From NCBI GenBank assembly GCA_028711445.1, contig JAQTSD010000005.1:1-54714 (forward strand): 54,714 bases of DNA, read 5' to 3'. The position numbers and the translations under genes are program-made. A model generated the notes under the pieces. It ran no database searches, was not told the DNA's origin, and saw nothing but the letters and a program-made list of their open reading frames with translations. Source of the stretch: Candidatus Peribacteraceae bacterium (GTDB lineage Bacteria; Patescibacteriota; Gracilibacteria; Peribacterales; Peribacteraceae). Below, in pieces: positions 25,451 through 33,488 of the stretch (its first letter is position 1; every line of letters begins with the position of its first letter).

Positions 25451-26239
25451 TCAGCTATTGATCGATGTCACTCGCACTTTCCGTGCGCGCGGTTTCGGCT
25501 GCGCAGCGGCTTCATCGGGAGGAGGGGTCGGGAGATCGCCGAGAAGCTTGTGCGGTTGCGGACGGACTGTGCGGTAACCGCCCGCGGAGTCGCGGGTGAT
25601 CCGGCCATTCTCGAGCGAGACGACGCGAGTTTGGAGGGAATCGACGAGGCCCGCGTCGTGAGTGGCGAGGATGACGGTCGTTCCGTCTTTGTTGATCTTT
25701 TGGAGGAGTGCAAGGATCTGCTTGGACTGTTCGGGATCGAGATTGCCCGTCGGTTCGTCGAGAAGGATGACCATGGGGCGGTGGACGATGGCCCGTGCGA
25801 TGGCTGTGCGCGCCTTCTCTCCGCCGGAGAGGCAGTAGGGAAGCGACTCCGCTTGGTTGACGAGATCCATGTTCCTCATGAGCTCCGCCACGCGCTTGCG
25901 GATCTCTTGGTCCGAGGCGCAGCAGACTTCGAGGGGGAAAGCGATATTCTCCCGGACGGTTAAGTGTGACAGGAGTTTGCCATCCTGGAAGACGATGCCC
26001 ACCCTGCGGCGGAAGAGTCGCATGGCCATCGGCGGGATCGCATGGAGCTTCACGCCGTCCACTTCGATCGTACCGCTGCTTACCTCCTCCGCGCCGGCGA
26101 TCAGGTGCACAAGAGTGGACTTTCCCGCGCCGCTGCGTCCAATGATGCAAACGAATTCGCCCGGATTGATCTGCAGAGAAATATCCGAGAGGACCTTGCG
26201 TCCGGAGAACGATTTGCTGACGCTCTTCAGCGTGATCAT
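25451..26239 (-). CDS. ftsE: Cell-division ABC ATPase FtsE-like
   Basis: 262 aa. Walker A GRSGAGKST (about 34-42), Q-loop FQDGKLL, signature LSGGEKART, Walker B VILLDEPTGNLDPEQ and switch H in LATHDAGLV. The GNLDPE wording and MITLKSVSKSF start are typical of FtsE, which with FtsX regulates peptidoglycan hydrolases at division. No FtsX is adjacent, so the partner must be elsewhere, or this serves another MacB-like permease. A C-terminal Pro/Arg tail of about 35 aa is extra. TATAAT lies 7 nt before the ATG, so the message is likely leaderless. Confidence 0.8.
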   Translation of the reverse strand: MITLKSVSKSFSGRKVLSDISLQINPGEFVCIIGRSGAGKSTLVHLIAGAEEVSSGTIEVDGVKLHAIPPMAMRLFRRRVGIVFQDGKLLSHLTVRENIAFPLEVCCASDQEIRKRVAELMRNMDLVNQAESLPYCLSGGEKARTAIARAIVHRPMVILLDEPTGNLDPEQSKQILALLQKINKDGTTVILATHDAGLVDSLQTRVVSLENGRITRDSAGGYRTVRPQPHKLLGDLPTPPPDEAAAQPKPRARKVRVTSINS

Positions 26240-26278
26240 GGAGATGATTATACAGGACTTCGGATCCTTCGACAGTCT

Positions 26279-26881
26279 CTACCGGCGCCCCTTGGTTTTT
26301 CGGAGCAGCACATAGATCTCCTTGCTCCGATCCCTGCTCGCTTCGACCTGTGTCGTGCGCACCGAGCCCCAGTCGTGTTTCAACTGCTTCAGAAAGCTGT
26401 CGAAATCCGCGCCGCGCAGCACTTTGATTACGCAGATACCGTCGGATTTCAGGAATCGTTCCGCGATGTCCGCTACTGCTTGGCTCAGCTCGATTGAACG
26501 CCACTGATCGACATCTTTCACTCCGCTCGTAGAGGGTGCTAAATCAGAGAGGATGAGATCGAAGGAGTGAATATTTTGCTTGGCGAGCAGAGTGGAGACA
26601 CCTTGAATATCCATGATGTCTTGCACGAAGGTCGTCGCCCCTTCTACGGGTTTCACTTCCTGTACATCCATCCCGATGAAGTGCCCTGTGAGACCAATGC
26701 GCTTCACCGTGTACTGCATCCAGCTGCCCGGCGCACAACCGAGATCCAGAACCGTCATCCCGGACTTGAGAAGAGAAAACCGCTCGTCTAATTCCATGAG
26801 CTTGTAGACGGAACGGGCGCGGTAGCCCTCTTTGGCGGCTCTGCGGCTCCAGGCGTCATTGGGTGTGTAGGGTTTGGGCAT
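26279..26881 (-). CDS. rlmE: 23S rRNA (uridine2552-2'-O)-methyltransferase
   Basis: A 200-aa FtsJ/RrmJ-family enzyme that methylates U2552 in the ribosomal A-loop. SAM-binding motif I is VLDLGCAPGSWMQY; the K-D-K-E tetrad is visible as K (YKLMELDERF region), D (LSDLAPSTSGVKD), K (ICVIKVLRG) and E (TQVEASRDRSKE). Length is standard. It lies between rsmG and ftsE on the same strand with gaps of 32 and 39 nt, forming an RNA-modification pair with rsmG. Confidence 0.92.
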   Translation of the reverse strand: MPKPYTPNDAWSRRAAKEGYRARSVYKLMELDERFSLLKSGMTVLDLGCAPGSWMQYTVKRIGLTGHFIGMDVQEVKPVEGATTFVQDIMDIQGVSTLLAKQNIHSFDLILSDLAPSTSGVKDVDQWRSIELSQAVADIAERFLKSDGICVIKVLRGADFDSFLKQLKHDWGSVRTTQVEASRDRSKEIYVLLRKTKGRR

Positions 26882-26913
26882 AAGAGAAAAGAGAAGTCAG
26901 TGATGTAGAGCCT

Positions 26914-27594
26914 TCATCGTAGTGGATGTTTCTTGATCATTGCTGCACTCCGTGGATATTTCTCATTCGTCTTGAAAGTCTTTTGAAAGACCAACAATTG
27001 GCGTTCCCCCCATCCGGCCGGGAGTTCGTAGCGGTACTGGTCCGTGAGGTGACAGCTGAGTTCCGCGCGGGCGAGGAGGGATTCCGTGAGTTCCGCATCG
27101 ATCTTCATACTCTTCCAGGCGACGACTCTTCCGCCGACCTTTGCAAACGGGGCGCACCACTCGAGCAGGACGTTGAGCGGGGCGACGGCGCGGGAGAGGA
27201 CGAGATCGAAGTGCTCACGATATCTTTCGTCGTGTCCAAGATCTTCCGCACGTCCGGTGACCGTTTCGGCATTCATGATGTCGAGAGCGGCAATGATCCG
27301 GGAAACGGCGTCCATCTTCTTTCCGATGGAGTCGAGGCCGGTAAACCGACATTTCTCTCTACAGATCGCGAGCGGCAGGAGTGGGTAGCCTCCACCGGTG
27401 CCGAGATCGAGGATGCGAAGATCGGATGAATCCTGGAGCAGGAGCGGTGTATCGAGGATGGCGAGAGAGTCTACGATATTGCCGTACCAGTTGAGCTCCT
27501 TCGTGCGCATCGCCGAGAGATTGAGCTTCTGGTTCTCTTTGAGAAACGCATCGCTGAGCGCCTCGAGCCGACTATGGAACGCTTCGGGGATCAT
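26914..27594 (-). CDS. rsmG: 16S rRNA (guanine527-N7)-methyltransferase
   Basis: About 226 aa. SAM-binding motif LDLGTGGGYPLLPLAI, followed by LDSIGKKMDAV and the LSRAVAPLNVLLEW segment conserved in RsmG (GidB). It methylates G527 of 16S rRNA in the decoding site. ATG 27594 is chosen; GGAGG lies 14 nt upstream, and the alternative GTG at 27609 overlaps that GGAGG. It is divergent from pyrE with only 23 nt between start codons, so each promoter must overlap the other gene's start. Confidence 0.9.
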   Translation of the reverse strand: MIPEAFHSRLEALSDAFLKENQKLNLSAMRTKELNWYGNIVDSLAILDTPLLLQDSSDLRILDLGTGGGYPLLPLAICREKCRFTGLDSIGKKMDAVSRIIAALDIMNAETVTGRAEDLGHDERYREHFDLVLSRAVAPLNVLLEWCAPFAKVGGRVVAWKSMKIDAELTESLLARAELSCHLTDQYRYELPAGWGERQLLVFQKTFKTNEKYPRSAAMIKKHPLR

Positions 27595-27617
27595 GGAATT
27601 GAGGTTCACCTCCGTTC

Positions 27618-28286
27618 ATGTTAGCGTCAGGATACACCTTCCCACCCTCTCCTGTGCCGCACGGACAACGCATCGCAGAACTCCTCCTCAATGTCGGAGC
27701 AGTGAAGCTCTCCGTCGATCCGCCCTTCACGTGGACGAGCGGGATCAAGTCGCCGATTTACTGCGATAACCGCATGCTCTACAGCCATCCCGATGCGCGC
27801 GAGTTCGTCGTGCGCGCGCTCATGGAGCGGGTGAAGACGCTGCACATCGAGCCGGATGTCATTGCCGGAACAGCGACAGCCGCCATCGGCTGGGGCGCGC
27901 TCGTCGCGGATCGATTGGGTCTTCCTTTCGTGTACGTCCGCTCAAAGGCCAAGGAGCACGGGGCTCAGAAGAGGATCGAGGGGGATCTGAAACCCGAGCA
28001 GCACATCGTGCTCATCGAGGACTTGATCTCCACGGGTGGCAGTTCCATTTCCTCGGTGGAGGCCCTGCGGGAGGAGGGGAAGGGCTTCGTCACCGACATC
28101 GTCGCCATCTTCAGCTATGAGCTCCTCGCCGGTCGCGAGAAAGCGCAGGAAGCCCGCGTCACCCTGCACCCGCTCTCCACCTTCTCGGTCCTGATCGATG
28201 TTGCCGTCAAACAGGATCGGATCATGGAGGAGGATGCGGTGGTCGCGCGCGAGTTCATCCGCGATCCGGAGCACTGGAAACGTTAG
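27618..28286 (+). CDS. pyrE: Orotate phosphoribosyltransferase
   Basis: 222 aa. It joins orotate to PRPP to make OMP in pyrimidine synthesis. The PRPP-binding motif is VLIEDLISTGGSS, preceded by FVYVRSKAKEHGAQKRIEG, whose lysines bind orotate/PRPP; FTWTSGIKSPIYCDNR is the N-terminal substrate loop. Length is normal. The 3' end overlaps the convergent 28255-28674 gene by 32 bp. No other pyr gene is in the window. Confidence 0.92.
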   Translation: MLASGYTFPPSPVPHGQRIAELLLNVGAVKLSVDPPFTWTSGIKSPIYCDNRMLYSHPDAREFVVRALMERVKTLHIEPDVIAGTATAAIGWGALVADRLGLPFVYVRSKAKEHGAQKRIEGDLKPEQHIVLIEDLISTGGSSISSVEALREEGKGFVTDIVAIFSYELLAGREKAQEARVTLHPLSTFSVLIDVAVKQDRIMEEDAVVAREFIRDPEHWKR

Positions 28287-28674
28287 AGAAGCGCCTCGCG
28301 ACGGAGCAGAAGATCATGCGGAATCTTCCGGACAGGAAGCAGATCGCTCTGTCCACTTCTTCCTCCAAGGCGACGGGATCGATGTCCAGTTCCCGCAGAC
28401 GTGCGTGACTCTCATCCATCCATTTCCGACTCATCGTGCTGCCGATGAGGCGGTGGTAGTTGAGGGATGCGAGAGTGACTATCCGGATATTCTCATCCGG
28501 ATAAGCCTCTCTGAAGTGCGGATAACGCGCTTCGATCTTCTTCTCGAGTTCCCGGCACATTTTGACGAGGAGTATCGAGAGCTGTGAGTGCTGCTTCCAT
28601 CCCAACTTGGATTCGGCGGCCCGGAGAATGGTTCTCGTGCCTTGAATAGCCGCAGATACTTCGGGATCCTCCAT
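28255..28674 (-). CDS. Hypothetical helical protein
   Basis: 139 aa, soluble and mostly helical by composition (LRAAESKLGWKQHSQLSILLVKMCRELEKKIEARY). No family recognised. ATG 28674 is chosen because TACTAT ends 6 nt upstream (AACCAA between), making it leaderless; an in-frame ATG lies at 28707. Its last 32 bp overlap the end of pyrE on the other strand, so the C-terminal residues are encoded antisense to pyrE. Confidence 0.5.
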   Translation of the reverse strand: MEDPEVSAAIQGTRTILRAAESKLGWKQHSQLSILLVKMCRELEKKIEARYPHFREAYPDENIRIVTLASLNYHRLIGSTMSRKWMDESHARLRELDIDPVALEEEVDRAICFLSGRFRMIFCSVARRFSNVSSAPDRG

Positions 28675-28776
28675 TTGGTTATAGTATATTTCACAATATT
28701 CATTCAACTATTCAAATCTTAGGAAATTTTGATCAAAATCTGATGAGAATTGTATGAATAAGCCAAACCTTGATAT

Positions 28777-28804
28777 TTGACAATTATAATAAATATATTA
28801 AAAT
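28777..28804 (+). promoter_or_regulatory. Promoter of the small gene at 28853
   Basis: TTGACA (28777-28782), 16-bp spacer, TAAAAT (28799-28804), in a notably AT-rich 100-bp stretch. Confidence 0.7.
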
Positions 28805-28852
28805 ATCAGTTACGGTCCTTCACCTACCCTTGGTCATTTCAGGAGCGCTGCC

Positions 28853-29005
28853 GTGTCTGAAGGTCAGAGTTTCAATCGCCCTGTTCTTGTTAGGGATCGG
28901 GATGGCCATTTGCAGTTTCGCAGAGCCGGAGAAGCCTTGCAGAAAGGCGACAGCTATATCCGGGATGCGAATGAGACCGAGATCCGCATGAATCATCTCC
29001 GGTGA
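28853..29005 (+). CDS. Small hypothetical protein, GTG start
   Basis: A 50-aa frame that reads like protein: RPVLVRDRDGHLQFRRAGEA, then GDSYIRDANETEIRMNHLR. It begins with GTG, about 40 nt after the predicted transcription start of a strong promoter, and is followed by a GC-rich hairpin, making a complete small transcription unit. No family recognised. An alternative is that the unit encodes a regulatory RNA rather than a protein. Confidence 0.5.
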   Translation: MSEGQSFNRPVLVRDRDGHLQFRRAGEALQKGDSYIRDANETEIRMNHLR

Positions 29006-29017
29006 TTCGCTACGGAA

Positions 29018-29043
29018 GCCGCCTGCCCCGAAGGGCAGGCGGC
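29018..29043 (+). terminator. Hairpin terminator candidate
   Basis: Perfect 11-bp stem GCCGCCTGCCC/GGGCAGGCGGC with loop CGAA, followed by GATTGTTT. It follows the small gene's stop by 12 nt; the T-tract is weak. Confidence 0.5.
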
Positions 29044-29054
29044 GATTGTTTATG

Positions 29055-29183
29055 GAACCGTTGGGAAACGCCCTTCGAAACGGCTTGGCGTGTCATGCTG
29101 AGGAGGAGCCCGCCATAGGCGAACGACATCTCGAAGTATGAACACGCCGGGCCTCCTCATGATGACACGTTTCCCAACGGTTC
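29055..29183. repeat. 129-bp nested inverted repeat
   Basis: Outer arms GAACCGTTGGGAAACG (29055-29070) and CGTTTCCCAACGGTTC (29168-29183) are perfect over 16 bp. Inner arms TGTCAT/ATGACA and GAGGAGG/CCTCCTC align in register. It resembles a non-coding palindromic mobile element and shares the TGTCAT...CTGAG motif with the other repeats. No coding content. Confidence 0.7.
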
Positions 29184-29262
29184 TTAAAATTGTTTCAAGA
29201 ATCTCAAATCTCCCTCGAAGGTCGATCGCACGTCCGGCCTGCCGGCCGTAGCTTCCTTCAGA

Positions 29263-30279
29263 TCAAAATTGCCTGAGAAATCTCAGATCACCCTCAAAGA
29301 AGGAGCGAAGGTCGGGGATCTGATGCTTGATCATGATCATGCGCTCGATGCCAAAGCCGAAGGCGAAGCCCTGCCACTTGGCGGGGTCCACGCCGCCGTT
29401 CCTTAAGACCTGTGGATGCACCATCCCGCAGCCGACGATCTCGAGCCACTTTCCTTCGCGACTCTGCTCATCGTTTCCCTGCCAACGCATGTCCACCTCC
29501 AGCCCCGGTTCCACGAAGGGGAAGAATCCCGTGCGGAAGCGGAACTCCGATTTAGGCGAAATGAGTTCGCGGATGGTGGTGATCATAACGGCCTTCATAT
29601 TTGCGAGTGTGATGTCCTTACCTACCATGAGTCCTTCAAACTGATGGAACATGGGGGAGTGTGTGGCATCGGCGTCCTTGCGGTAGACCTTCCCGGGAAA
29701 AATCGCACGGAATGGGGGCTTGTGAGTCCGCATATAGCGGATCTGCACCGGGGAGGTGTGGGTCCGCAGAACCTTCTTCTCTTCGCCGGCCGTCTTCACC
29801 CAGAAGGTGTCCTGTGCGTCGCGAGCGGGATGCGTGGGCGGGATATTCAAAAGATTGAAGTTGTACTCCTCGGTCTCCACTTCCGGCCCGCGTGCCACGT
29901 CGAAGCCCATGCGTCCGAAGACCTCCTCCACCTGTCGAATGAATTCCGGGATGAGATGCAGGTGGCCATGCTCCTGTTCGGGAAGAGAGAGCGTGGGATC
30001 AATGCGGTCGGCATCCTTCAACTGCGTGGAGGATGGGATTGCGAGAACCTTGCGACGCTGATTGATGAGGTCTGTGAGCTTGGTCTTCCACTCGTTGAGA
30101 TCCTGCGCAGCAACTTTCATCTTCTCCGGCGGAAGCTTTTTGAGTTCTGCGAGTGCCACGGTCATGAGCCCCCCCTTGCGTCCAAAGAGCTCGTGTTCGA
30201 GATGCGTAAGTTCCGACAGTGAGGAGGTCTCCAGAATGAGTTTCTCCTTATCAGCCCAGAGGGAGGCAGCTGAAGTCAT
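29263..30279 (-). CDS. pheS: Phenylalanyl-tRNA synthetase alpha subunit
   Basis: 338 aa. An N-terminal coiled-coil (about 1-95) precedes the class II catalytic core. Motif 2 region is FRAIFPGKVYRKDADATHSPMFHQFEG, with HTSPVQIRYM before it; motif 3 is GFAFGFGIERMIMIKHQI. It charges tRNA-Phe with the beta subunit PheT, which is not adjacent in this window. TACTAT lies 9 nt before the ATG. The 155-bp upstream gap holds the promoter region but no leader peptide that I can find. Confidence 0.95.
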   Translation of the reverse strand: MTSAASLWADKEKLILETSSLSELTHLEHELFGRKGGLMTVALAELKKLPPEKMKVAAQDLNEWKTKLTDLINQRRKVLAIPSSTQLKDADRIDPTLSLPEQEHGHLHLIPEFIRQVEEVFGRMGFDVARGPEVETEEYNFNLLNIPPTHPARDAQDTFWVKTAGEEKKVLRTHTSPVQIRYMRTHKPPFRAIFPGKVYRKDADATHSPMFHQFEGLMVGKDITLANMKAVMITTIRELISPKSEFRFRTGFFPFVEPGLEVDMRWQGNDEQSREGKWLEIVGCGMVHPQVLRNGGVDPAKWQGFAFGFGIERMIMIKHQIPDLRSFFEGDLRFLRQF

Positions 30280-30434
30280 AGCGGGTTCATAGTACGTGGA
30301 AAGCGTTCATACGACTATGCAATCTATTCGATAGACTTGGGCGTGTGTCATGTCAATGTATATTGGCGTAGCTTCGCCGATATTCGTGATGCTTCACCAA
30401 GCTCGATAGATGTTCTTAATAATGCGAAGCCGTA

Positions 30435-30797
30435 TCAATGCTCCAGCGCGAGTTCGATCAAAAGAAAGGTTGCGTAAATCATGACGGCGATCCACCAGTT
30501 GAGAAGACTCAAAAGGTGGAAGACGACGAGAATGACGGTGGCAGATGCAAGCAAGATGCCTTGCCTCAGCGAGATACTCATAAGCTTCCCCGTATCCCAC
30601 GAGTGGATCGGGATGAACTTCCACAGCATGAGGAACAGGAGCGTTGCGACGGTGGAGATCGAGAGAAAGAGGCTCAAGAAGAATGCAGGCAGCGCTTGAG
30701 CCGGAGAGAGGAGCGGACTCACCCTCAAAAGCACCACGAGAAGCGATGTCACCGAGAAGAGCGCCGAGAGGATGATACCAAAGAGAAGGGAGCTCAT
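30435..30797 (-). CDS. Small integral membrane protein, four helices
   Basis: 120 aa, almost entirely hydrophobic with about four transmembrane segments (for example LFGIILSALFSVTSLLVVLL and GILLASATVILVVFHLL). The start overlaps the stop of the uracil-DNA glycosylase gene by 4 nt (ATGA), so the two are translationally coupled. No family recognised and no functional tie to DNA repair is evident. Confidence 0.65.
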   Translation of the reverse strand: MSSLLFGIILSALFSVTSLLVVLLRVSPLLSPAQALPAFFLSLFLSISTVATLLFLMLWKFIPIHSWDTGKLMSISLRQGILLASATVILVVFHLLSLLNWWIAVMIYATFLLIELALEH

Positions 30798-31396
30798 GAG
30801 GGGACTTCGGACTTCGGGATGCGGACTCCGGGATTCAAATTTCGGACGTGTTCATCGAGAAACTGTTTCAGGGCTTTGAAATCTTCGAAGAGTGAGTTGC
30901 GTAAGCCTCCGTTATGGAGTGCTGCAGCAGGATGGTAGATGGGAAAAACGGTGACACTGTCATTCAGTTTTTGGGGTTTGCCGTGCACGGCAGTGATGGA
31001 GAGCTTCGAGAAGAAGTGCCCGAGAGCATGGCGACCGAGAGGCACGATGATCTTTGGTTTGATGAGAGCGATCTCTGCCTGCAGCCACGGCATGCATTGT
31101 GCTTTTTCCTCGTCCGTCGGCTCGCGATTGGCGGGGGGCCGGTACTTTACGACATTGGAGATGTAGACGTCCGCGCGCTTCAGTCCGATGGATTCGAGAA
31201 GTTCGTCTAGGAACTTGCCCGCGGGGCCCACGAACGGGCGCTTCAGTTTGTCCTCCTGTTCTCCGGGTGCTTCACCGATGAACATGATCTCGGCATGTGG
31301 GTTGCCTTCGCCGAGGACGGCGTTTGCCGTCTCGTGGAGCGGGCAGCCTTTCCATCCGCGAAGTTTCTCTTGGAGGGCGGGAAGGGTGAGTTCCAT
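30794..31396 (-). CDS. Family 4-type uracil-DNA glycosylase lacking full Fe-S ligands
   Basis: 200 aa, removes uracil from DNA. Motif 1 is GEAPGEQEDKLKRPFVGPAGK and the second motif YHPAAALHNGG. Family 4 enzymes normally bind a 4Fe-4S cluster through four cysteines; here the second (GCPLHE) and fourth (AQCMPWL) are present, but the first position (RGWKGC) is Trp and the third, normally VVKCRPP, is VVKYRPP. The cluster is therefore probably absent or altered. ATG 31396 follows TACCAT by 7 nt (leaderless); the upstream in-frame start at 31474 is rejected. Confidence 0.85.
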   Translation of the reverse strand: MELTLPALQEKLRGWKGCPLHETANAVLGEGNPHAEIMFIGEAPGEQEDKLKRPFVGPAGKFLDELLESIGLKRADVYISNVVKYRPPANREPTDEEKAQCMPWLQAEIALIKPKIIVPLGRHALGHFFSKLSITAVHGKPQKLNDSVTVFPIYHPAAALHNGGLRNSLFEDFKALKQFLDEHVRNLNPGVRIPKSEVPS

Positions 31397-31418
31397 CCGG
31401 CCTATGGTAGCACCTTCG

Positions 31419-31871
31419 CTATCTTCGGAAATATTGATCGATGCGGTTTCTCGTTGAGGGAGACCGCTGCGCATAGTCGAGGCCGAAATGTTTCTGGATG
31501 CGGTTTACGGTTGCGGATGAACGCTGCGGGTGCATGATGTCGAGATGCAGGAGTTCTCTGCGGTATTGTCGTAGAAATCTTGGACTGAGTGGCTGCGAGA
31601 TCGGGAGCGACTGCACTTGTTGCTGCAATATCTTCTCGAGAGCCAGGATATGGTCGTATCTCTTTGCAGCGCCTTCGTCGGACGACCGACTGAAGCTGCT
31701 CAATAGTTCATTAGCACGCCTGAATAGGCGGCAGTACTGTGCGCGCACTGCGGCACGGATACTCTCAGCGTATGCTACTTTGGGCTTCATCATTTCCACG
31801 CCGGCTGCTTCCTCGAGCAGGTCGGCGAGCGTGCGGATGCCGTGGCAGAGCTCTCTTCGTAAGGGGGACAT
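31419..31871 (-). CDS. Hypothetical helical protein, paralogue of the 31940 gene
   Basis: About 150 aa, soluble and rich in Arg/Leu helices. Its segment LPISQPLSPRFLRQYRRELL, followed by a P..S..VNRIQKHFGL end, aligns with LPTDIRYPPENLQEFHLELQ and VQDRIGQYL in the neighbouring 125-aa protein, so the two look like ancient duplicates. The final RIDQYF repeats the ending again. No family recognised. ATG 31871 is preferred over 31880 only because it is nearer the preceding purE-tail remnant. Confidence 0.5.
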   Translation of the reverse strand: MSPLRRELCHGIRTLADLLEEAAGVEMMKPKVAYAESIRAAVRAQYCRLFRRANELLSSFSRSSDEGAAKRYDHILALEKILQQQVQSLPISQPLSPRFLRQYRRELLHLDIMHPQRSSATVNRIQKHFGLDYAQRSPSTRNRIDQYFRR

Positions 31872-31882
31872 GGTCGACAAGC

Positions 31883-31930
31883 CTAATATCCCGCCTTGAT
31901 CTTCTCAATCCGCTTGGCGACTTTTTCCGA
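31883..31930 (-). pseudogene. Duplicated purE 3'-end remnant
   Basis: Minus-strand sequence encodes EKVAKRIEKIKAGY followed by TAG, nearly identical in DNA and protein to the end of purE (EKVAKRIEKIKAEY-stop at 32332). It has no start and lies between the two paralogous hypothetical genes. It marks an unequal duplication of a purE-tail plus downstream-gene block. Confidence 0.75.
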
Positions 31931-31939
31931 CACGCCGAA

Positions 31940-32317
31940 TTACAGGTATTGTCCGATGCGGTCTTGTACGGAGCCGTCCGACGGGGGATCGAGCAGTGGA
32001 AGCAGTTGCAGCTCGAGGTGAAACTCTTGCAGGTTCTCGGGCGGGTAGCGGATGTCGGTCGGGAGCCTTCCGAGCGGACCCACGATCTCTTCAAGATCGC
32101 GAAGTTTCGCAGCGGAAGTATGGGAGAGACTCGCTTCCGCCAGTGTCTGCTCGATGCGGTGGAGGAGCAGCGTGCAACGGCGTCGGAGCCTGTGCCGGTA
32201 CGACTGTAAGATGTCGATGGGCATGTGACGGTCGCACTCCGCCTCGCCGCGCGCGCGGATATCGCTGAGCAGGCTGTCTGTCACCATCTGCCGAAAATAT
32301 GCCTCGTCGTACTCCAT
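31940..32317 (-). CDS. Hypothetical helical protein downstream of purE
   Basis: 125 aa, charged and helical (DILQSYRHRLRRRCTLLLHRIEQ). It starts 14 nt after the purE stop, so probably in its operon. Paralogous to the 31419-31871 product over its last 40 residues. No family recognised. Whether it relates to purine synthesis or merely follows purE is unknown. Confidence 0.5.
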   Translation of the reverse strand: MEYDEAYFRQMVTDSLLSDIRARGEAECDRHMPIDILQSYRHRLRRRCTLLLHRIEQTLAEASLSHTSAAKLRDLEEIVGPLGRLPTDIRYPPENLQEFHLELQLLPLLDPPSDGSVQDRIGQYL

Positions 32318-32331
32318 AGTGGCCGCGCACT

Positions 32332-32781
32332 CTAGTATTCCGCTTTGATCTTCTCAATCCGCTTGGCGACTTTTTCCTTCAGCGCTCTATCGCTTTCCGC
32401 GAGGATTCGGATGGCCGCCAGCGCGGCATTCTTGGGATTGAGGACGGTCATGACCGGGACGTCGGAAGGCATGCGCAAGCTCGAGTGGAGATCCACCTGA
32501 TACTCCTCGAGGCTCTTGGCAGGGGGGCACGTGATGACGGGATGTACGCAGCTGCCGGCCACCACGCCGCCCAAGCCGTTACTCATTCCCACCACCGTGA
32601 TGACGACTTGCGGCTGCGGATCGGCGTTGAGTTTCTGGATCGTCTCGACGACGTTCTCCGGCACCTTGTGGGCCGAGGCGACGATCGTCTGGGACGGCAC
32701 GGAGAATTCTTCGAGAACCGCTTCGATCTTCGCGGCAAATTCCGCATCCGACTTGCTTCCGAGGAGGAGGGTGACGAGCAT
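32332..32781 (-). CDS. purE: N5-carboxyaminoimidazole ribonucleotide mutase
   Basis: 149 aa. It begins VTLLLGSKSDAEFAAKI and continues with VASAHKVPENV (usual SAHRTP), VVGMSNGLGGVVAGSCVHPVITCPP and NPKNAALAAIRILA, the conserved PurE strands that bind CAIR. The class (mutase or AIR carboxylase) is not certain from sequence. ATG 32781 is supported by TATACT ending 6 nt upstream (GCAGCC), a leaderless arrangement; the 32856 start lies before the promoter. purM is at 24107. Confidence 0.9.
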   Translation of the reverse strand: MLVTLLLGSKSDAEFAAKIEAVLEEFSVPSQTIVASAHKVPENVVETIQKLNADPQPQVVITVVGMSNGLGGVVAGSCVHPVITCPPAKSLEEYQVDLHSSLRMPSDVPVMTVLNPKNAALAAIRILAESDRALKEKVAKRIEKIKAEY

Positions 32782-33034
32782 GGCTGCAGTATACCGCATC
32801 TTCAATGATTCCATAAAACTCAGGGCATCCTCGCGGATACCCTGGTCCAGCAGCAACCCCTGCTGGGGTGGGTGCAGAGAGAGGAGTCAAACCTCGATCT
32901 CCAAAGTCCTCATGGAAGTTTCATTGTCGCGACTCTTCCGAGAGCACCTCGGCGCATTTCTCAACTATGCTATTCTCCGCTAACGATAACTCTATCAATG
33001 AATGTTGTTGTCAAATAGTGGGAACGTCTGAATT

Positions 33035-33044
33035 TTGGTGGAGC
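33035..33044. other. Candidate distal attachment site (attR-like)
   Basis: TTGGTGGAGC repeats directly the complement of the tRNA-Ala 3' end at 36036-36045. It marks the point where AT content changes and so may be the far boundary of an element integrated at that tRNA. Confidence 0.4.
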
Positions 33045-33432
33045 ATCCGTGACGAGTTTCAAACTTTTTGGGCGCTCACATACCGATCTTATTATAACAG
33101 CAGAACGCCTCAGAGAACTGACAAATGCACTGTTTTCGACAATTTCGATCCTCAAAAATCCGCCCGAAAACCCATGGAAATTCGTGCTCTGAATGTGCAA
33201 CTTCGTTCAACTTTGCATACCAAGCTAACGGGACTTCAAACTATGTCCTAATTATAGATGGCTTAGTAATACGGTTTTCCCTTCTCATCGATTCCCAATG
33301 CGCGTGGATCATCGAGTGGTTTTTAGTTCTTTATCTCTCGCATGATCATAAGCAGTCCGATGACGTTACTCATCTCCAGATCGTCGCAGAGCGGATCATA
33401 GTCGTCCATAGTGGGCAGACAGTTGATCGTTA

Positions 33433-33457
33433 GCAAAACAAACGCAACTAGAGTTGC
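33433..33457 (-). terminator. Terminator candidate after the AT-rich operon
   Basis: Minus-strand GCAAC-TCTA-GTTGC hairpin followed by GTTTGTTTT, 30 bases after the last stop codon of the three-gene AT-rich operon. Confidence 0.5.
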
Positions 33458-33488
33458 TGGACTTTATCTGCAAAAGGAATTGACAAGG

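Larger units (their letters stand above)
32782..33488. other. Gene-poor junction into an AT-rich segment
   Basis: About 700 bases. The first 200 hold the purE promoter; AT content then rises sharply from about 32985. Short frames on both strands (for example 33125-33433 plus) have no coding character. A 28-codon minus-strand frame at 33323-33409 (MDDYDPLCDDLEMSNVIG...) reads plausibly but has no clear promoter. TTGGTGGAGC at 33035-33044 matches the tRNA-Ala end. Confidence 0.5.

Noticed and set aside
25451-26239. ftsEX operon
   Set aside because: No FtsX-like permease is adjacent on either side; only the ATPase is present.
30280-30434. Phenylalanine attenuator before pheS
   Set aside because: No leader ORF with Phe codons and no T-tailed hairpin found in the gap.
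33125-33433. 102-aa plus-strand ORF in the AT-rich junction
   Set aside because: No promoter, no recognisable motif, poor composition; likely chance in AT-rich DNA.
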